Assembly (NCBI GenBank): GCA_938027685.1
Contig: CALJAM010000004.1
Location: 1 to 50,819, forward strand
From: an uncultured Bryobacteraceae bacterium
Lineage (GTDB): Bacteria; Acidobacteriota; Terriglobia; Bryobacterales; Bryobacteraceae
Reading direction: 5' to 3'
DNA length: 50,819 nt
A program made the position numbers and the translations under genes. Shown one piece after another: positions 15,223 through 23,883 of the stretch. Positions within the stretch are counted from its first letter, which is position 1, and every line of letters begins with the position of its first letter. The notes below the pieces were generated by a model that saw nothing but the letters and a program-made list of their open reading frames with translations, had not been told where the DNA came from and ran no database searches.

Positions 15223-16083
15223 GCGCTGCGTCCAGCGGCGATACCAGTCAGCCAGCCGCGAGGCATGGGCGGGGCCGTCGAACGCGGCCACTGCCCAGCG
15301 CAGACGCAAGGGGCGCCCGGGCTCGAGGCGGAGCGGCGCGCGGTAGGTAGGCGCGGCGCTCAGGTAGCCGAAGGGTTGCGACATCACGAAGAAAGGCGTA
15401 GGGTGGCGCGGGTTGCGCGGGTGATCGAAGATGACTACGCCCGCGGGCTTGCCGGACGGCTCAGCCCAGTAGGCGCACCAGTGGGCCGGTTCGCCGTCGG
15501 CCTGCTTGATCTCGACCGTCCCCTGCGAGTTCAGAACGCGGCCTCGATCCATTTCGCGGATGAAACGGATTCCGAGTCCGTTGTAGACGTGCTTTTCGGC
15601 GGAAAGCGTCACGGGCGCCGAGGCGGCCGTGAGCTCGCTCTCCCACTCGAGCCAGACTGCGTCCGGCGTGATACGCGGCGCGCGCAGCGTGCGTCGTTCG
15701 ACGAGCAACACACTACCAGCGGCGACCCAGTGATTCAGAGCCGTGATCGCGGGCGGTCTGGTCCGTCTGGCCAGGAAACGCTGGTGGAGAATCTCGCCGT
15801 GCGGTGCGGGATTCAACTCGCCCCAGAAATCGTAGCCGTTCACGTCGCTCCAGGCCAGCATGAGGCCACGGTGATGGACATGATCGGCGGGGCCGTCGAG
15901 CGTGAGCACGCGCCCGTCCGGCGCGCACAGCGGATGCACATAGGTCTTGGGACGGGATTTCGAAAAGCGGTATTCGAACCACAACGCCCCGCCGTGGCGG
16001 AACCTCACCGTCTGGGACCCGGTCTCAAGCAGCTGAAGCGCGGGGCCTGCGGAGGCCAGCAGGAACTCGCGTCGCGACGTCAT
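15214..16083 (-). CDS. DUF6807 ('PmoA-like') exported protein, second copy
   Basis: This 289-residue protein carries a Tat-type N-terminus (SRREFLLASAG) and the same blocks as the copy at 11406-12251: YVHPLCAPDGRVL, DHVHHRG and a C-terminal MSQPFGYL region. The ATG at 16083 overlaps the stop of the upstream oxidoreductase gene as ATGA; the frame is open further upstream but that start is clearly coupled. It is a paralogue with a different export signal and a different enzyme partner. Function unknown; the conserved His-rich motif (HxHHRG) may bind a metal or sugar, which is inference. Confidence 0.75.
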   Translation of the reverse strand: MTSRREFLLASAGPALQLLETGSQTVRFRHGGALWFEYRFSKSRPKTYVHPLCAPDGRVLTLDGPADHVHHRGLMLAWSDVNGYDFWGELNPAPHGEILHQRFLARRTRPPAITALNHWVAAGSVLLVERRTLRAPRITPDAVWLEWESELTAASAPVTLSAEKHVYNGLGIRFIREMDRGRVLNSQGTVEIKQADGEPAHWCAYWAEPSGKPAGVVIFDHPRNPRHPTPFFVMSQPFGYLSAAPTYRAPLRLEPGRPLRLRWAVAAFDGPAHASRLADWYRRWTQRSV

Positions 16084-17324
16084 CCCAGACGGATCCTTTC
16101 CTGCTCGGCGTCGTAGAAGGCCACCTTGCCTTCCAGGTGCGACTGCATCGCCATGATGAGGGGAAGCTGCGTGGCGTAGCCGAGTTCGATGTCGGCGTAG
16201 GGAGTTCCGCGCGTGCGCACGCACTGAAGGAAGTTTCTGAGATGATCCTGCTCATAGTTGCGCGCGGAAGCGATTTGCACGCGCGGGCGCTGCACCCCGT
16301 GGGCGGGCTCCACGGCCAGCCCCGCCGTTTCGATGAGGCGCATCGTGCCCTCGCTGCCGCGGATGACGGTCTCGATGGGCGTCCCGTTAACGATGGTGCC
16401 GAGCACGGCCAGAGTGAAGCCCTGCGGATACTCGATGAGCAGATCGAAGGTGTCGGGAACATCACGGTCCCCGTCGAACCGGAAGCGGCCGCCGACGGCC
16501 GCCACGCGACGGGGCAGCGGCGCGCCCAGCGCCTTGAGGACGCGGGCCAACGGGTGCGGGTAAAGATCGGTGACCGGGCCGCCGGAGTAGTCGGCGTAGA
16601 GGCGCCACTGGAAGAAGCGCGAGACGCTGAAGGGACGGCGGGGCGCATCGGCCTGGAAGGCTTCCCAGTCCAGGCCCGCGCCCGGCGTTGCTTGAGGGTC
16701 GTCGATCGGCATGCCGCGCTCGCCGGCATCTCCCTGCCGGAAGTAGCCCGTTTGTACGTGGACCACCTTGCCGATGACGCCGCGGCGGATTTCGGCGGCC
16801 GCGCGCTGCCAGATGGGATCGGAGCACCATTGCGTGCCCATCTGGAAGACGGCTTTGCTGCGGCGCACCTCGTCGCGCAGCTGCTTGAGCAAGTCGAACT
16901 GGGCCCAATGAGTGAGCGGCTTTTCGCAGTACACGTCCTTGCCTGCGCGCACGGCCTCGATCGCTTGCGGGGCGTGCAGCCTGTCGGGTGTGGCGATAAT
17001 GACGGCTTTGACGCGCGGATCGCGGATGAGTTCGCGAGCGTCCCGATAGGCGGTAGCCGAGAAACGCGCCGCCGCGCGTTCCAGCCGCGGCTGGTAAATG
17101 TCGCAGACGGCGACCATGCGCGCGGCCTCTCCGGCCTGGGCAAGTTGCGTCACCGCGTTGGCCAGCGCGTTGCCGCGAGCGCCGCACCCGATGAGGCCGA
17201 CACCGACGGTCGGCTCGCCCGAGGGCCGGTCCGCCTGCTGCTCAGCCGGCGCAAAGCCCGCCGCACCCCCGCCCAGCGAGGCCAGAAACGTTCTCCTGTC
17301 AGGCGCAGAAGCTGATTCGCTCAC
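16080..17324 (-). CDS. Gfo/Idh/MocA-family oxidoreductase with Tat signal
   Basis: Members use NAD(P) to oxidise or reduce sugars and polyols such as inositol. From a GTG start (17324, GGGAGG 6 nt upstream) the protein is 414 residues. It has a Tat-type leader (DRRTFLASLGGGAAGF), a Rossmann domain beginning VGVGLIGCGARG, the family motif CEKPLTHW, and a C-terminal alpha/beta domain with GGPVTDLYPHPL carrying the conserved Asp/His region. A Tat signal allows export with bound cofactor and is common in this subfamily. Its stop overlaps the DUF6807 start. An upstream ATG in the same frame (17414) has no ribosome-binding site and would put the Tat motif too far in. Confidence 0.88.
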   Translation of the reverse strand: MSESASAPDRRTFLASLGGGAAGFAPAEQQADRPSGEPTVGVGLIGCGARGNALANAVTQLAQAGEAARMVAVCDIYQPRLERAAARFSATAYRDARELIRDPRVKAVIIATPDRLHAPQAIEAVRAGKDVYCEKPLTHWAQFDLLKQLRDEVRRSKAVFQMGTQWCSDPIWQRAAAEIRRGVIGKVVHVQTGYFRQGDAGERGMPIDDPQATPGAGLDWEAFQADAPRRPFSVSRFFQWRLYADYSGGPVTDLYPHPLARVLKALGAPLPRRVAAVGGRFRFDGDRDVPDTFDLLIEYPQGFTLAVLGTIVNGTPIETVIRGSEGTMRLIETAGLAVEPAHGVQRPRVQIASARNYEQDHLRNFLQCVRTRGTPYADIELGYATQLPLIMAMQSHLEGKVAFYDAEQERIRLG

Positions 17325-17384
17325 CTCGCCCTCCCTGTCAATCAGCGAGCATAACGCAAGCAAGGGCGGGCGGGGAGCCGATTG

Positions 17385-17390
17385 TACAAT
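17385..17390 (+). promoter_or_regulatory. Candidate -10 (TACAAT) at the rhomboid start
   Basis: TACAAT, with TG directly before it, overlaps the first ATG (17389) and lies 7 nt before the second in-frame ATG (17398). If it is the promoter, translation must begin at 17398 on a leaderless mRNA. Confidence 0.35.
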
Positions 17391-18216
17391 GAAGGCAATG
17401 GCGCAATTGCGCATGTGCCCGAACTGTCGGGCTTTTGTTTCCTCCCGCGAACGGGTTTGTCCTTATTGCGAGACGGAACTCGGTCCGCGCGCCGTCGATC
17501 GTCGCGAGAGCGCGCTCGAGCGGCTGCCGTTTACGCGGTCGACCACGGCGATCCTGCTGCTGATCAATTTCGGCCTGTACGTGGCCCTCACGCTGGCCAG
17601 TCTGCGCGCGGGTAATCCGGACGCCTGGAACATCGACGGCCGCACGCTGTTCGAGTTCGGGGCCAAGTACCGTGACGCGATCCTGCTGGGGCAATGGTGG
17701 CGCCTGGTGACCGCCGGCTTCCTGCACGGGGGGCTGTTTCACATCCTCATGAATTCGTGGGTTCTGTTCGATCTGGGTTCGACCGTGGAACAGACCTACG
17801 GTACGGCGCGGCTGGTGGTGATTTATTTCCTGGCGACGGTCGGCGGCTTCTTTGTCAGCACGTGGTGGTCACCTGCGCTTTCGGTGGGCGCTTCAGCCGG
17901 CATTTTTGGATTGATCGGCGCCATGATCGCACTGGGGCTGCGCTACCGCACGCCGCTCGGCTCGGCCATACGCAGCTTTTACATGCGCTGGGCGATCTAC
18001 GGACTGATCCTCGGCTTGCTGCCGGGTCTGCGCATCGACAACGCGGCGCACATCGGAGGTCTGCTGGTGGGGATGGGCTCGGGTTACCTTGTAGGCCTCC
18101 CCACCGCGGGCGCCCGCATTGAGCGGCTGTTGCGCTGGGCCGCTGTGGTCGCCGCTCTGGTCACCGCGCTCTGCTTTCTTCAGATGTACGCGTGGCTGAC
18201 GCGCGGCGCGCGCTAA
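17389..18216 (+). CDS. Rhomboid-family intramembrane serine protease with N-terminal zinc ribbon
   Basis: Rhomboids cleave transmembrane helices within the membrane. The 275-residue protein opens with a zinc-ribbon-like CPNC-x11-CPYC pair (residues about 10-27), then a six-helix rhomboid core: HGGLFHILMN, the catalytic Ser in SVGASAGIFG, and the catalytic His in NAAHIGGLL. A last hydrophobic helix (AAVVAALVTALCFLQMY) closes the protein. The start could be ATG 17389 (GGGGAG 11 nt upstream) or ATG 17398. It stands alone, divergent from the oxidoreductase gene. Substrate unknown. Confidence 0.87.
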   Translation: MKAMAQLRMCPNCRAFVSSRERVCPYCETELGPRAVDRRESALERLPFTRSTTAILLLINFGLYVALTLASLRAGNPDAWNIDGRTLFEFGAKYRDAILLGQWWRLVTAGFLHGGLFHILMNSWVLFDLGSTVEQTYGTARLVVIYFLATVGGFFVSTWWSPALSVGASAGIFGLIGAMIALGLRYRTPLGSAIRSFYMRWAIYGLILGLLPGLRIDNAAHIGGLLVGMGSGYLVGLPTAGARIERLLRWAAVVAALVTALCFLQMYAWLTRGAR

Positions 18217-18225
18217 AGGCCGCGC

Positions 18226-18765
18226 TCAGCGCGAAGCGGCCGGCTGCCGTGTGAGCACCTCGATCACCGCACGGCAGAAGGCCGGCAGGTCGTCCGGCTG
18301 GCGCGAGGTCACCAGATTGCGGTCCACCACCACCTCGGCATCCTCGAAGTGGGCGCCCGCATTCACCACGTCGTCCTTGATGGCGAAGAAGCATGTGACG
18401 CGCCGGCCCTTGAGGATGCCGGCGGAAACCAGCACCCAGCCCGCGTGGCAGATGGCGGCCACGAGCTTGCCCTGCGCGTCCATGTCGCGCACGAACCGGT
18501 TCGCCACGGCGTGGCGGCGGATATGGTCCGGCGCGTAGCCTCCCGGTATGACGACGCCGTCAAAATCGGCGGCGCTCACCTGCTCGTAAGAGCGATCCGC
18601 CACGATGGGGTAGCCGTACTTGCCTTTGTAGGTCTGCCCCGCTTTGGCGCCGACGGTGACGACTTCCGCGCCCGCTTCACGCAGGCGGTAGTAAGGGTAC
18701 CAAACCTCCAGATCCTGGTAGATTTCGTCCACGAGAATCGCGATGCGTTTCCCTTTAAGTTCCAT
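18226..18765 (-). CDS. DJ-1/PfpI-family protein
   Basis: PfpI-like proteins act as cysteine-dependent proteases, deglycases or chaperones. The 179-residue protein has the family fold with IPGGYAPD and the nucleophile elbow AICHAGW (Cys106, His107). Length and motifs fit the PfpI/YhbO group. It is convergent with the rhomboid gene (9 bp apart) and alone on its strand. A stress-related role is likely from the family; no regulator is visible. Confidence 0.87.
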   Translation of the reverse strand: MELKGKRIAILVDEIYQDLEVWYPYYRLREAGAEVVTVGAKAGQTYKGKYGYPIVADRSYEQVSAADFDGVVIPGGYAPDHIRRHAVANRFVRDMDAQGKLVAAICHAGWVLVSAGILKGRRVTCFFAIKDDVVNAGAHFEDAEVVVDRNLVTSRQPDDLPAFCRAVIEVLTRQPAASR

Positions 18766-18803
18766 AAGACCAGATCAGGTTCGGGTTTCACCATCGATCT
18801 ACA

Positions 18804-18809
18804 TTTATA
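18804..18809 (-). promoter_or_regulatory. Candidate -10 (TATAAA) for the PfpI-like gene
   Basis: On the minus strand TATAAA sits in an AT-rich island 38 nt before the ATG at 18765. No -35 match is present at normal spacing. Confidence 0.3.
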
Positions 18810-19004
18810 TTGATGCACGACCCGTCGCTCGCGAAGCCGCTTTGCCGCCGATCATCCCCCTGATCCTGGCGCACCACAGCGGGACAGAAGAGCCGCGTTG
18901 GAGGCGCCGGCCCACGGTGCTTCCCGTGCGGGACGCGCTGTGCGGGAGACGGATCCGCCCTGACCTCGTCCGGCTCGGTGCTTCCCGCACGCACCAGGCT
19001 GGGT

Positions 19005-19010
19005 TACCAT
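19005..19010 (+). promoter_or_regulatory. Candidate -10 (TACCAT) for the alpha/beta hydrolase gene
   Basis: TACCAT ends 7 nt before ATG 19018, and no Shine-Dalgarno lies between. The geometry implies a leaderless transcript. Confidence 0.3.
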
Positions 19011-19017
19011 CGGACGC

Positions 19018-20247
19018 ATGAGACGTCGCGAAGTGCTCGCCTTGCCGGGCGCGCTGGGCTTACCGCTACCCGGAGCCGCCGTGCAAACGGAGTTCCCCAA
19101 TCCCGACTTGGGCAACCTGCATCCGCTCCTGGAATGGCTCGAGCAGGAAAATCGCCCGCGCATGTCTTTCCTCGAACCGGGCCGGCGCTCGCTTGAAGCG
19201 TGGAAACGCGAAGCCCGGCCCCTGTTTCGGCAATACCTCCGTTACGATCCGCCCGCCGAACCGCTCCGCGCAGAATCGCTCGCGCGTGAAGAGCGCGAGG
19301 ACTTCACCATCGAAACGCTGAGCATCAGCGCGACCAAAGCCTACCGCATTCCCGCACGGCTGCTGCTGCCCAAGGGCCGCAAGGGCAAGCTGCCCGGCGT
19401 GCTGGCGCTGCACTGCCACAGCGGGCGTTACGTGTGGGGGCACGAAAAACTCTTGAGCAGCGCTGCGGACTCGCCGCCGCTGGCGGAGTTCCGCAAGCGC
19501 GCCTACGGGCGTCCCTGGGCCGAGGCGCTCGTGCGACGCGGCTTTGCCGTGCTGGTCATCGACGCTTTTTATTTCGGCGAGCGCAGGCTCCGCCCGGAAG
19601 AAATCGATCCGAAGACCGCGCCCGGGGACATGCGCGAGGCTCTGCGGAGGCTGGCGAGCCTCGAACGAGGGAGTGCGGAATGGATCGCGGCCGTCGACAG
19701 TCTCGCTTCCCGGTACGAGCATCTGACGGCCAAGACCATATTCGCGGCGGGCGCCACGTGGCCCGGCATTCTGGTCTGGGACGACAGGCGGAGCCTGGAC
19801 TACCTCGCCGGCCGCCCGGAAGTGGATCCCAATCGCCTGGGCTGTCTGGGCCTTTCGCTCGGCGGCATCCGCACCGCGATGCTCATCGCCGCGGATCCGC
19901 GCATCAAGGCCGCGTGCGTCACGGGCTGGATGACGCTGTTCGGTCGCCAGCTCCGCAATCACCTGCGCAACCACACCTGGATGGTCTATGTGCCCGGCCT
20001 CTATCGCCAGCTCGATCTGCCGGACGCAGCCGCACTGACGGCGCCGGGCGCGCTGCTGGTACAGCAGTGCGCGCGCGATACGCTCTTCCCGATGGACGGC
20101 ATGAAGGGCGCGGTGGAGAAGCTGGAGAAGATCTACGCGAAGGCCGGCCTGCGCGAGCGTTTCCGCGGCACCTTTTACGACGTGCCGCACTCGTTCAATC
20201 CCGAGATGCAGGAAGAGGCTTTCGCCTGGCTGGAGAAATGGCTCTGA
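19018..20247 (+). CDS. Exported alpha/beta hydrolase (dienelactone hydrolase/acetyl-xylan esterase-like)
   Basis: The 409-residue protein has an Arg-rich Tat-like leader (RRREVLALPGALGLPLPG) and an alpha/beta hydrolase core. The likely triad is Ser280 (GLSLGG), Asp354 (CARDTLFP) and His391 (DVPHSFNPEM). The lid and N-terminal region (FRQYLRYDPP, ALHCHSGRYVWG) resemble the esterase group often seen beside sugar-polymer enzymes. It is probably an ester hydrolase acting on carbohydrate-derived substrates outside the cytoplasm. The substrate is not predictable. It is convergent with the HAD phosphatase gene (7 bp apart). Confidence 0.82.
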   Translation: MRRREVLALPGALGLPLPGAAVQTEFPNPDLGNLHPLLEWLEQENRPRMSFLEPGRRSLEAWKREARPLFRQYLRYDPPAEPLRAESLAREEREDFTIETLSISATKAYRIPARLLLPKGRKGKLPGVLALHCHSGRYVWGHEKLLSSAADSPPLAEFRKRAYGRPWAEALVRRGFAVLVIDAFYFGERRLRPEEIDPKTAPGDMREALRRLASLERGSAEWIAAVDSLASRYEHLTAKTIFAAGATWPGILVWDDRRSLDYLAGRPEVDPNRLGCLGLSLGGIRTAMLIAADPRIKAACVTGWMTLFGRQLRNHLRNHTWMVYVPGLYRQLDLPDAAALTAPGALLVQQCARDTLFPMDGMKGAVEKLEKIYAKAGLRERFRGTFYDVPHSFNPEMQEEAFAWLEKWL

Positions 20248-20254
20248 GAGCGGC

Positions 20255-20968
20255 TCAGAAGTGGCGCTTGAGGTCGGCGAAGCTTTCGAGCACGAGGAGG
20301 CGGCCGCGCCCGTCTTGAATGGGCTCCTGCTCGAGCGACCACGTGCGTGGATGCGGGATGTAGACGGCGCGCAAGCCCGCCTCCAGCGCCGGATTGATGT
20401 CGGACTTGGGCGAGTTGCCCACCATCCAGACGCGCGCCGGATCCAGCGCGAGCTCGAAGATCAGTCGGCGATAGGCGGCGGCATCCTTCTCGCGCACCAC
20501 CGTCGTGCGACGGAAGTAGCGGGCCAGACCCGAGCGCTCGACCTTGCTTCGCTGCTCCTCGGGATGCCCTTTGGTGAAGAGGATGAGCGTGTGGCGGGCG
20601 GCGAGATAGGGCAACGTCTCAGCCACCCCGGGCCTGAGTTCGATGGGGTGATTGAGCAATCGTTCGGTGGCTGCGCGAATGAAGCCTTCGTGCTCGGGGG
20701 CGGGCGGGCGCCCCTGGATGCGCTCATAGCACTGGCGCAGATTGCGCACGAAGCTCTCCGTCCCGTAGCCCTGAAGGGCGCGGTTGGCCAGCTCGATCTC
20801 GTCCAGCACGCTGCGGACGGCGGCGGGCGTGAGGTCGCGGCGATCGAGCAGTCGGACAAAGTCGTCGAAAACCTCTTCGAAGTAGATGTTGTTTTCCCAG
20901 AGCGTGTCGTCGGCGTCGATCAGCAGGATCCGGCCCTCGGCCTGCCCCGATCCTTGCGTCTGCCGCAT
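20255..20968 (-). CDS. HAD-superfamily phosphatase
   Basis: HAD phosphatases hydrolyse phosphomonoesters through an aspartyl-phosphate. The protein (237 residues from ATG 20968) has motif I DADDT (nucleophile Asp18), a helical cap (about 28-110), motif II LFTKG, motif III Lys in the TVVREKD region, and motif IV MVGNSPKSDINPA. An earlier in-frame ATG (21046) would overlap the divergent SDR gene. CATAAT on the minus strand ends 6 nt before the chosen start. The substrate is unknown; nucleotide or sugar phosphates are typical. Confidence 0.82.
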   Translation of the reverse strand: MRQTQGSGQAEGRILLIDADDTLWENNIYFEEVFDDFVRLLDRRDLTPAAVRSVLDEIELANRALQGYGTESFVRNLRQCYERIQGRPPAPEHEGFIRAATERLLNHPIELRPGVAETLPYLAARHTLILFTKGHPEEQRSKVERSGLARYFRRTTVVREKDAAAYRRLIFELALDPARVWMVGNSPKSDINPALEAGLRAVYIPHPRTWSLEQEPIQDGRGRLLVLESFADLKRHF

Positions 20969-20974
20969 GATACC

Positions 20975-20980
20975 ATTATG
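20975..20980 (-). promoter_or_regulatory. Candidate -10 (CATAAT) for the HAD gene
   Basis: CATAAT ends 6 nt upstream of the HAD start and there is no good ribosome-binding site, again the geometry of a leaderless mRNA. The site is in the 46-bp divergent gap to the SDR gene. Confidence 0.33.
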
Positions 20981-21014
20981 CTTCTTACCCGAAGGCGGCA
21001 CGACCCCGGCGAGC

Positions 21015-21806
21015 ATGCGCTGCGAAGGCAGAGTGGTTCTGATCACGGGCGCTTCCGAGGGTATCGGAGCGGCCTGCGCCGCAGCTTTCCGCCGGCGGGG
21101 CGCACGGCTTTCGCTGGTGGCCCGCTCGCGCGAAAAGCTGGAAGCCGTGGGCGGCGACGATGCGGTCCTGACGGCGGGCGATCTGACGCTGGCCGAGGTG
21201 AGGCGGCAGGCCGTGGAGCGGACGCTGGAGCGCTACGGCCGCCTGGACATTTTGGTGAACAACGCCGGAGTGGGGCTTTACACGCCCTCTTGGCAAGCGC
21301 CGCCGGAGGTCGCGCGACGCCTGTTCGAGCTGAACTTTTTCGCGGCTCTCGAGTTGATCCAGCTGGTGACGCCTGTGATGCGGCGGCAGGGCGAGGGCAT
21401 GATCGTCAACGTCAGCTCCATCGCGGGCAAGGTGACGTTCCCGTGGCTGACGCTGTACTGCGCCAGCAAGTACGCGTTGAACGCGCTGGGCGACGGGCTG
21501 CGGATGGAGCTGGCGGGCACGGGCATTCGCGTGCTGACCGTATGTCCCGGCCACGTCCTCACGGGCTTCAGCCGAAACGCGCTCGCAGGCCAGCCGCCGC
21601 CGGCCGTCACGGGAAGGCGTTGGGCCGCCATTACGGCGGAGCAATGCGCCGAGGCCATCGTGCGGGGAGTGGAGCGCGAGGCTCGCACCATCGTGACGCC
21701 GCGCGTGGGCTGGCTGGTGGTGGCGCTGGCCCGCGTGGCGCCGCGGCTTCTGGAGCGGTCCATGATTCGGATGATGCGCGGGCATCCTGCGGAGAAGGGC
21801 GCATGA
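21015..21806 (+). CDS. Short-chain dehydrogenase/reductase (DltE/DHRS7-like)
   Basis: This 263-residue SDR has TGASEGIG (cofactor loop), NNAGVG, the catalytic Ser in NVSSIAGK and YCASK. The C-terminal tail with a hydrophobic segment (VGWLVVALARVAPRLLERSMIRMMRG) is typical of the DltE/DHRS7-type group rather than of FabG, and may touch the membrane. In-frame starts exist upstream (20886, 20967), but ATG 21015 places the cofactor loop at the normal distance. Its stop overlaps the aroK start (ATGA). The substrate is unknown. Confidence 0.83.
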   Translation: MRCEGRVVLITGASEGIGAACAAAFRRRGARLSLVARSREKLEAVGGDDAVLTAGDLTLAEVRRQAVERTLERYGRLDILVNNAGVGLYTPSWQAPPEVARRLFELNFFAALELIQLVTPVMRRQGEGMIVNVSSIAGKVTFPWLTLYCASKYALNALGDGLRMELAGTGIRVLTVCPGHVLTGFSRNALAGQPPPAVTGRRWAAITAEQCAEAIVRGVEREARTIVTPRVGWLVVALARVAPRLLERSMIRMMRGHPAEKGA

Positions 21807-22330
21807 TCGTGAAGCTGGCACGCACGCCGGGCATCTACCTGGTGGGCTTCATGGGCAGCGGGAAGAGCACGGTGGGGCGTCTGCTGGCCGACAGGCTGGG
21901 CTGGAACTTTGTGGATCTGGACGAAGAGATCGAAGCGCAGCAACGGATGAGAATCGGCGAGATTTTCGATCGCTACGGGGAAGCGTACTTTCGCCGACTG
22001 GAGCACGAAGCGCTGCGCCGCCACGTGCGCGCCATTCAGCGGGGCGAGCCGACGGTTTTGGCGCTGGGCGGAGGGGCTTTCGCGCAACCGGAGAATTACG
22101 CGCTCATCGAAGAGAACGGCATCAGCATCTGGCTGGACTGCCCGCTGGAGGTGGCCCGCCGCCGCATCGAGCAGGACACCAACCGTCCCCTGGCGCGCGA
22201 TCCGGCGAAGTTCGAACAACTTTACCACGCCCGCCGCGCCAGCTACGCACGCGCCGATTACCGCATCGAAGTGACCGGCGAGGATCCCGAACAAATAGTC
22301 GAAGCCATTCTGAGGCTGCCTGCTTTTTGA
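21803..22330 (+). CDS. aroK: Shikimate kinase
   Basis: Shikimate kinase phosphorylates shikimate with ATP in aromatic amino acid synthesis. The 175-residue cytoplasmic protein has the P-loop GFMGSGKS (15-22), shikimate-binding acidic residues in DLDEEIE (Asp38/Asp40), the Arg region YFRRLE (64-65), the GGGA motif (LALGGGAF) and the lid Arg near NRPLA. GGAGAAGG precedes the ATG, and the start overlaps the SDR stop. No other shikimate-pathway gene is adjacent. Confidence 0.92.
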   Translation: MIVKLARTPGIYLVGFMGSGKSTVGRLLADRLGWNFVDLDEEIEAQQRMRIGEIFDRYGEAYFRRLEHEALRRHVRAIQRGEPTVLALGGGAFAQPENYALIEENGISIWLDCPLEVARRRIEQDTNRPLARDPAKFEQLYHARRASYARADYRIEVTGEDPEQIVEAILRLPAF

Positions 22331-22332
22331 TC

Positions 22333-23703
22333 ATGACCCGGCGCGGAAGAACTTCGGCCGGCCCTCAGCCCGAACAGGAGTTGCGTCGCAAGGCGCAAGT
22401 GATTTTCCTGCGGGGCGTGCGGGCGGCGGACCCTTATCAGGCCGTACTGCGTCACCTGCGAGTCGAGGACGGCAAGTTGATCGCCGACCGGCGGCGCTAC
22501 TCGCTGGCGACAATTCGCGACATTTACGTTGTGGGCGCAGGGAAGGCGTCGGCCGTCATGGCGGCGGCGGTCGAGCGCGCGCTGGGGCGCCGCATACGCG
22601 GGGGTCTGATCAACGTCAAGTACGGGCACACCGCGCCGCTGCGCCGCATCGAACTCAACGAATGCGGCCATCCGGTTCCGGACTCGAATGGGGAGGCCGG
22701 GGCGCGTCGCATCATGGAGATCGCACGCAAGGCGGGCGAGCAGGATCTGGTGATCTGCCTGATCTCGGGAGGCGCCTCGGCATTGATGCCGGCGCCCGCC
22801 CCGCCCGTCACGCTGGAGGAGAAGCAGCAGGTCACGCGCCTGCTTTTGGCCTGCGGGGCCACCATCCATGAGATCAACGCGGTGCGCAAGCACATCTCCG
22901 ACATCAAAGGCGGGCAACTGGCGCGGCTGGCCTTCCCTGCGCGGGTCCTTGCCTTGCTGCTCTCGGACGTCATCGGGGACCAGTTCGACGTGATCGGTTC
23001 CGGCCCCACCGCCCCGGATGCCTCTACATTCGCGGGGGCCCTGGCCGTGCTGGATCGGTATGGCTTGCGGGAGCGCGTGCCCGCGTCGGTGCGGGAGCGG
23101 CTGGAACGGGGCGCGGCCGGGCAGATTGCGGAGACGCCGAAACCGGGCGACCCCGCGTTCGAACGCACGCAGAACGTGCTGGTGGGCAGCAACCGCTGTG
23201 CGGTGGATGCGGCGGCGGCTGCGGCGCGGCGCTTGGGCTTCAAGCCGCTGGTCCTTTCCACCGTGATCGAGGGAGAAACGCGCGAGGTGGCCCGTGTGCA
23301 CGCGGCCATCGCGCGCGAGATCCTTGCCTCGGGCCGTCCCGCGCGGCCGCCGGTTTGCCTGATCTCGGGCGGCGAAACCACGGTCACTCTGCGCGGCAAA
23401 GGGCTGGGCGGGCGCAACCAGGAATTCGTCCTGGCCGCCGCCATCGACCTCGCCGGAGTTCCCCGCGTGGTCGTGCTGAGCGGGGGAACCGACGGGACCG
23501 ACGGTCCCACGGACGCGGCGGGCGCCATTGCCGACGGGGCGACGCTGGCGCGGGCCGAACGGATCGGCCTCGACGCCCGAAGGATGCTGGACGACAACGA
23601 CTCGTACCACTTCTTCGAGCCGCTCGGGGATCTCATCAAGACCGGACCCACGAACACCAACGTCATGGACCTGCGGCTCGTGCTGATCGGGAAAGCCGAG
23701 TGA
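22333..23703 (+). CDS. Glycerate 2-kinase (DUF4147/MOFRL type)
   Basis: This enzyme class phosphorylates D-glycerate to 2-phosphoglycerate, feeding sugar-acid or serine carbon into lower glycolysis. The 456-residue protein has the N-terminal DUF4147 domain (about 15-250; VVGAGKAS, LISGGASALMPAP, INAVRKHISDIKGG, LLLSDVIGD) and the C-terminal MOFRL domain (ISGGETTVTLRGKGLGGRNQEFVLA, GTDGTDGPTDAAGA). ATG 22333 is 2 nt after the aroK stop; a TTG two codons earlier is possible. The operon SDR-aroK-glycerate kinase is compact, though no pathway obviously needs all three. Confidence 0.9.
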   Translation: MTRRGRTSAGPQPEQELRRKAQVIFLRGVRAADPYQAVLRHLRVEDGKLIADRRRYSLATIRDIYVVGAGKASAVMAAAVERALGRRIRGGLINVKYGHTAPLRRIELNECGHPVPDSNGEAGARRIMEIARKAGEQDLVICLISGGASALMPAPAPPVTLEEKQQVTRLLLACGATIHEINAVRKHISDIKGGQLARLAFPARVLALLLSDVIGDQFDVIGSGPTAPDASTFAGALAVLDRYGLRERVPASVRERLERGAAGQIAETPKPGDPAFERTQNVLVGSNRCAVDAAAAAARRLGFKPLVLSTVIEGETREVARVHAAIAREILASGRPARPPVCLISGGETTVTLRGKGLGGRNQEFVLAAAIDLAGVPRVVVLSGGTDGTDGPTDAAGAIADGATLARAERIGLDARRMLDDNDSYHFFEPLGDLIKTGPTNTNVMDLRLVLIGKAE

Positions 23704-23883
23704 ACGTTGCGCGTTGCGGGCGCAGCGCGGCGGAGGCGGCAACGAACCCTTCCGGCGCGCGGCGCTGTCGGGGATGGGGCTCGCGAGGGGCTAAAGAAGC
23801 GCGGGTGAATGCACGAGGGGCCTTCTCTACCGGGCCGCAAACCTCGGCAGCGGCTCGAGCCGTCGCTGTCCCCGCACCGCACC

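Noticed and set aside
20261-22330. 689-codon plus-strand frame containing shikimate kinase
   Set aside because: Only the last 175 codons are aroK; the upstream part is antisense to the HAD gene and out of frame with the SDR gene. The ATG at 21803 with GGAGAAGG is the start.
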